10,073 bases of DNA from Saprospiraceae bacterium (GTDB lineage: Bacteria; Bacteroidota; Bacteroidia; Chitinophagales; Saprospiraceae), in NCBI GenBank assembly GCA_020852155.1, contig JADZBJ010000138.1, positions 1-10,073 of the forward strand, given 5' to 3'. The translations under genes were made by a program, and so were the position numbers. The notes under the pieces are model-generated. The model was not told the DNA's origin. It did not search any database and was given only the letters and a program-made list of their open reading frames with translations. Shown here in pieces: positions 6,026-10,073 of this stretch; the first letter of the stretch is position 1, and each line of letters begins with the position of its first letter.

Positions 6026-9000
6026 ATGATGGAACGCCGATCTTTCCCTACCATCAGTACATCCTGCAACCGCGTTTACCGACAAGCACTCATAGTCATA
6101 CTGGCTATGTCGTGGCTGACCGTCGGCATGCAAGCACAGAATACCAATCCACTTCAAATAGAGGGCCCCAGCGTAGTATGCGCCGGTGACTGCCCTCAAT
6201 ATGTTGCGGTGTTTAACCAAACGCCCGGCAATCCGTCGCCATGTCAGCCTGCCTTTTATTCATGGTTCAGTAATGCCGGTTTAACTTCTAACGAGGCTTT
6301 TATTAACCTTTGCGACCCGATTATTGGCTCTCAAGGCTTCATGCAAATATATCTTCAGGTAGTATGCAATAATGGTCAGGCATTTTCTGATACCATGAGT
6401 GTTTTTGTGCTACAATACACGCCGCTGGATATTGTTTCGGACAATCCGGCTGCTTGTAACGACAGTAGCCAGATCAACAGTTTTTGCGAAAAAGTATGCC
6501 CCGGCACAACGGTAACCTATAGCGCCTATGATATATGGGGCGGAACAACTGGCAATTACGTTAGCTGGGATGTCTCAGGCGCCCAAAGTTTTACTGTGAA
6601 TGGCAGTGCCTCCGGTGTGAATTTTGGCAATTCAGTCACTGTCACCTGGGGCGCTCCAGGCACAGGTTATGTTACCGCATACAGCGACCAAAGCCAGTGC
6701 TCCGGAGAAGACCAGATATGTGTAAACATTATCGAAGTGCCTGAAGCCAATTTTAGCAGCACGCCTTCGCCCAATGTCGGCAGCAACCTTCAAATCTGCC
6801 AGGGTCAAACGGTGTGGTTTAAAAATGAAAGCACCAATGCCGATCAGTATGAATGGCGCTTTAGCGATGACCTTTCGACCAGCACTGTCGTCAATCCGCA
6901 ACACACTTATTTTGCAATAGGCACCCACGTTGTCACCCTGATTGCGCGCAGTAATTGCCTGTGTGCCGATACGATACAGACTACCGTGACTGTCTTACCC
7001 GGCGAATCGCCTTCAATTGATTGTGTTGGCACAATTTGCCCGGGTGAAACGGTCACTTACACCGCATCAAGCGGTTGTGCGCCGTTTAGTTGGACCGTTC
7101 AGGGCAACGCCAACATTATCAATGGTGGTAGTCCGACTTCTGACAGTATTACCATTGAATGGTTAAACGGGCCAACCGGAACGATCATTTTAAACGCACA
7201 AGCGTGCTCCGGCGTAGGCTGTGCGGCTCCGGGGACATTATTAATTCCGATTATTTCTGATAATGCCGAAATCAGGGGCCGCGACCGGGTTTGCCCTGCT
7301 GCCGTTGAAACTTATACCATCGAACCTTATGGCGGAACGAGTTTTGCCTGGACGCTTTCAAGCGGTGGGGTCATTACGGATGGCCAGGGTACGAATCGCG
7401 TCGTTGTGGAATGGACCGGCACACCAGCCCCCAATACCACACGATGGTTGTCTGTGAAATACGACAACTGTTACCTCGGTTGTGGCGGTCAGGATTCGAT
7501 TGGTGTCGTTATTCTTTCGCCATTCAGGCTTGACGGGCCGGTGGAAGCCTGCGAAGGCGGCACGGGTAATTTCACCTCAACATTGACTTATAACCTTCAA
7601 AACCTGAATTGTAACTGGAACCTGATTGGACCAGCCGGTACATCTGTTTGGACAACAACCAATACAGCATCGGTTTCTCCGGTTTTTAATGCCGGTTCAG
7701 GGCTTTACCGGCTTTTTGCCGAGCCATCCAATCCCGCACAAACTTGTAGTACTGAAGCAGACTGGGCGATCAATGTTCCGGCCAAACCCGTCAAACCAAC
7801 GGCTATTGACGGTGCGCGCAAGATTTGCCCAGGCACAACCTATACTTATGAAATTCCGGGATTGTCGTCTTCCCAAAACGTACGCTGGACGCTTAAAAAC
7901 GGCCCCGGCGCGCCAACTGTTTTAGCCGGAAACCCGCTAAATGTAACATGGGGCGTCAATGGCCCTTACCAACTCGCCGCAGCCCTGGAAAGCAATGACG
8001 GCCTCGGTTGTACCAGCGACACATTGCAGATCACAGCATTCGCCATTGGTATTCCCGATATTACAGGAACGGCTACGGCCTGCGACGACGGCAGTGGAAA
8101 TTACAGCATAATTCCTTTGGAAAACGTTGATATTCAGTGGAGTGTCAGCCCAACAACAGCAGGCGCCGTATCTGACGGACAAGGTTCCAATGCCATAGAA
8201 ATTTTCTGGACTGAACCCGGAGGCCATGTTGTCAGTGTAAATGTGTGCGGACAAACCAATCAATATCCGGTTACGGTATTGGCCAATCCCGATCCGATGG
8301 TGCAACACCCGGCCGGTATTTGCGAGGGTGAAGTAACCGCAGTAAATACACAAGCGGCTTACAGCAGTTATACCTGGAAAAGCGAAGATGGAAGCACGAT
8401 ATCCACAGGCTCCATGCCAGCCATAGGGTCGGGTTTTTATGCTGTTGAAGTCATTGACAACAACGGATGTAAAGGCTCTTCAGAGTTTTCGATTGAAAGC
8501 TATCCATTGCCCGCGCTTACCATATCTACCACCGACCCGACGGGGTTTTGCAACAATTCAGAAACCGTCACAATACAAGCCCTGACCACAGCCGACGGCG
8601 ACTATACTTACGAGTGGTTCAAAGACGGCGTTAGTCTGGGTCACAACTTCAATTTCCTGAGTACCAAGGCTTATGGTAGTTACAGTTGCAATGCGACCAA
8701 TCAATTCGGTTGTACAGCACATGACGGCGACATTGTTGTGTTTGAATATTGCAATGGCGGCGGTGTGTGTCACAACCCCAGCCACGGAGTCCGGTGTAAC
8801 CCCGGCGATGTGACCTTTACCATTGACCCCAGCCCGCGCTGCGACAGCATTGAATTCCACTTGAATGCAGGGCCGTTATATGCTGCTGGTTCGGCGGAGT
8901 GGCATTTTGGAGAATCCGGCAGTACTTACCTGGGTAGCACAACAGGAACAGATCCTTCTTTTGTTTTTCCAGATGCCGGAAAATTCATTGTTGTACTCTA

Positions 9001-10073
9001 TGCTCAACTGACCAATGGCGCAACCTGTGTTGTTTTGGATTCTGTCAATATTGTCGCCAAAGCAAAATTTGACTCCGAACCTGCCTGTGCCGCTCAAGCC
9101 TCCGACTTCAAGGATGTCAGCGTCTTTTTACCCGGAACAGGCATTTCCAGCTGGAGCTGGAATTTTGACGACCCGGCCAGCGGCGCATCCAACAACAGCC
9201 TTGTGCGCAACCCGCAACACCAGTACAACGCCGGGGGAATTTACTCGGCCATGCTGACCATTACAGCCAACAGTGGGTGCACTTCGGTCGCCACTCAAAA
9301 TTTATCTGTGCCATCGGCTCCGGTTGCTTCATTTGTCCTGCCAACTGCCCGTTGTGAGGGCAATGCGCTGGAATTCAGTTTGCCGCCTACGGCAGCCGAT
9401 ATTTCAGATATTGCCTGGAATTTCGGCGACGCCGCCAGCGGTAGCGCCAACGAAGCAGGCAGCAACCCTGCATGGCATGACTTTTCACCACCGGGCAACT
9501 ACACCGTAACCGCAACGCTAACCAATGTGGCTGGATGTACGGCAGTGGCTTCGCAAATGCTCACTATTACAGCCAATCCATTGGCTGGTAACATTACCCC
9601 CAATAGCCCGGCTCCGCTTTGCGAGGGTAAAAGCCTGGTATTGAATGCGCCAGCCGGAGCGACCAGTTACCTGTGGTCAAATGATGCCATGAGTACATCT
9701 TCCGCCATTTCTGTCAGCAGCGAAGGCACTTATCGCGTCACAATGACCGACGCCAATGGTTGCACCTATGCACCGCCCGCAGTAAAAATCGAAATAACAC
9801 CTTCACCTGACGCCCTCATCAAAGGGTTGATTATGAATGACCTCGGACAGGTCGTTGGAACCAGTTATCCATCGCTCACGACCTGCAAGGGCGAAGATGT
9901 CACCATGCAGGTAAGTGGCAATGGCGCATACAGTTATGTTTGGTCTGGCGGCAACGGCATCAACAATACTATTCAGTTTTCGGAAGACCGGGGAAATCCG
10001 CTTCCGGTCGGTAATCACATTTACGCTGTGACGGTGACTGATTTCAGCAGTGGTTGTACATCTGTGACCGATC
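6026..10073 (+). CDS. Giant secreted PKD/Ig-like repeat protein, probable surface adhesin (3' end outside window)
   Basis: The frame is open from ATG 6026 (or the adjacent ATG 6029) to the right edge with no stop, giving 1349 residues of an unfinished protein. Residues 1-37 form a signal peptide: basic start (ERR), hydrophobic core ALIVILAMSWL, and a likely cleavage after MQA. The rest is a chain of about fifteen beta-sandwich domains, most opening with a Cys-x-Gly type motif; the motif cysteines are at 52, 158, 258, 338, 423, 509, 601, 686, 766, 842, 939, 1021, 1110, 1199 and 1287. PKD-type cores are clear at EWRFSDD (276-282), EWHFGE (958-963), WNFDD (1045-1049) and WNFGD (1131-1135). Others have the PKD-like pattern CPGxTxTY...W...GQGTN (around 158, 338, 423, 601). 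Later units have the YLWS...G.Y.V...NGC pattern (around 1217 and 1306). Such proteins are usually cell-surface or type IX-secreted adhesins; a C-terminal sorting domain would lie beyond the window. No enzymatic domain is seen. Ligand unknown. Confidence 0.9.
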   Translation, partial: MMERRSFPTISTSCNRVYRQALIVILAMSWLTVGMQAQNTNPLQIEGPSVVCAGDCPQYVAVFNQTPGNPSPCQPAFYSWFSNAGLTSNEAFINLCDPIIGSQGFMQIYLQVVCNNGQAFSDTMSVFVLQYTPLDIVSDNPAACNDSSQINSFCEKVCPGTTVTYSAYDIWGGTTGNYVSWDVSGAQSFTVNGSASGVNFGNSVTVTWGAPGTGYVTAYSDQSQCSGEDQICVNIIEVPEANFSSTPSPNVGSNLQICQGQTVWFKNESTNADQYEWRFSDDLSTSTVVNPQHTYFAIGTHVVTLIARSNCLCADTIQTTVTVLPGESPSIDCVGTICPGETVTYTASSGCAPFSWTVQGNANIINGGSPTSDSITIEWLNGPTGTIILNAQACSGVGCAAPGTLLIPIISDNAEIRGRDRVCPAAVETYTIEPYGGTSFAWTLSSGGVITDGQGTNRVVVEWTGTPAPNTTRWLSVKYDNCYLGCGGQDSIGVVILSPFRLDGPVEACEGGTGNFTSTLTYNLQNLNCNWNLIGPAGTSVWTTTNTASVSPVFNAGSGLYRLFAEPSNPAQTCSTEADWAINVPAKPVKPTAIDGARKICPGTTYTYEIPGLSSSQNVRWTLKNGPGAPTVLAGNPLNVTWGVNGPYQLAAALESNDGLGCTSDTLQITAFAIGIPDITGTATACDDGSGNYSIIPLENVDIQWSVSPTTAGAVSDGQGSNAIEIFWTEPGGHVVSVNVCGQTNQYPVTVLANPDPMVQHPAGICEGEVTAVNTQAAYSSYTWKSEDGSTISTGSMPAIGSGFYAVEVIDNNGCKGSSEFSIESYPLPALTISTTDPTGFCNNSETVTIQALTTADGDYTYEWFKDGVSLGHNFNFLSTKAYGSYSCNATNQFGCTAHDGDIVVFEYCNGGGVCHNPSHGVRCNPGDVTFTIDPSPRCDSIEFHLNAGPLYAAGSAEWHFGESGSTYLGSTTGTDPSFVFPDAGKFIVVLYAQLTNGATCVVLDSVNIVAKAKFDSEPACAAQASDFKDVSVFLPGTGISSWSWNFDDPASGASNNSLVRNPQHQYNAGGIYSAMLTITANSGCTSVATQNLSVPSAPVASFVLPTARCEGNALEFSLPPTAADISDIAWNFGDAASGSANEAGSNPAWHDFSPPGNYTVTATLTNVAGCTAVASQMLTITANPLAGNITPNSPAPLCEGKSLVLNAPAGATSYLWSNDAMSTSSAISVSSEGTYRVTMTDANGCTYAPPAVKIEITPSPDALIKGLIMNDLGQVVGTSYPSLTTCKGEDVTMQVSGNGAYSYVWSGGNGINNTIQFSEDRGNPLPVGNHIYAVTVTDFSSGCTSVTD

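Noticed and set aside
7937..8860. Open frames on the minus strand inside the adhesin gene (for example 7937-8353 and 8558-8860)
   Set aside because: They lie opposite a continuous 4-kb frame with clear domain motifs, have no recognisable protein features, and are what chance gives in a Gly/Thr/Ala-rich gene.

Overview
The window looks like chromosomal DNA of a Bacteroidota bacterium, probably Saprospiria or Chitinophagia. The grounds are a giant secreted protein made of PKD and Ig-like repeats, a class III aminotransferase of a type common in that phylum, promoter-like sites of the TTTG / TAnnTTTG kind, and mostly missing Shine-Dalgarno sequences. No RNA gene, transposase, integrase, CRISPR array or phage gene was found. 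Placement is by sequence character only; no database search was possible.

Left part (1-2796): the 3' end of a TPR plus outer-membrane beta-barrel protein, followed 74 bp later by a complete membrane-bound family 2 glycosyltransferase of the cellulose-synthase-like type. The pairing resembles the yaiO-yaiP neighbourhood of E. coli and suggests a small envelope or exopolysaccharide synthesis/export unit: polymerisation at the inner membrane, with the barrel acting at the outer membrane.

Middle (2797-4413): a cluster of 7-bp repeats in inverted arrangement lies between the glycosyltransferase and a convergent aminotransferase gene on the minus strand, and supplies the last codons and stop of the latter. 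A 326-bp divergent intergenic region follows. It holds a cluster of short direct and inverted repeats and two Bacteroidota-type promoter candidates.

Right part (4414-10073): a 511-residue, mostly helical protein of unrecognised family with TPR-like stretches, then, 76 bp downstream on the same strand, a very large exported protein that is still open at the right edge. Its 1349 visible residues comprise a signal peptide and about fifteen domains of roughly 80-100 residues. Most open with a Cys-x-Gly type motif, and several are recognisable PKD or PKD-like domains. It is probably a cell-surface adhesin or matrix protein; the secretion/sorting signal expected at its C-terminus lies outside the window.

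The most unusual items are the heptamer repeat that has entered a coding end, the regularly spaced Cys-anchored repeats of the giant protein with a Cys/His-rich linker in them, the operator-like cluster at 4146-4196, and the unidentified helical protein next to the adhesin. Nothing here is clearly a new defence or mobile system.
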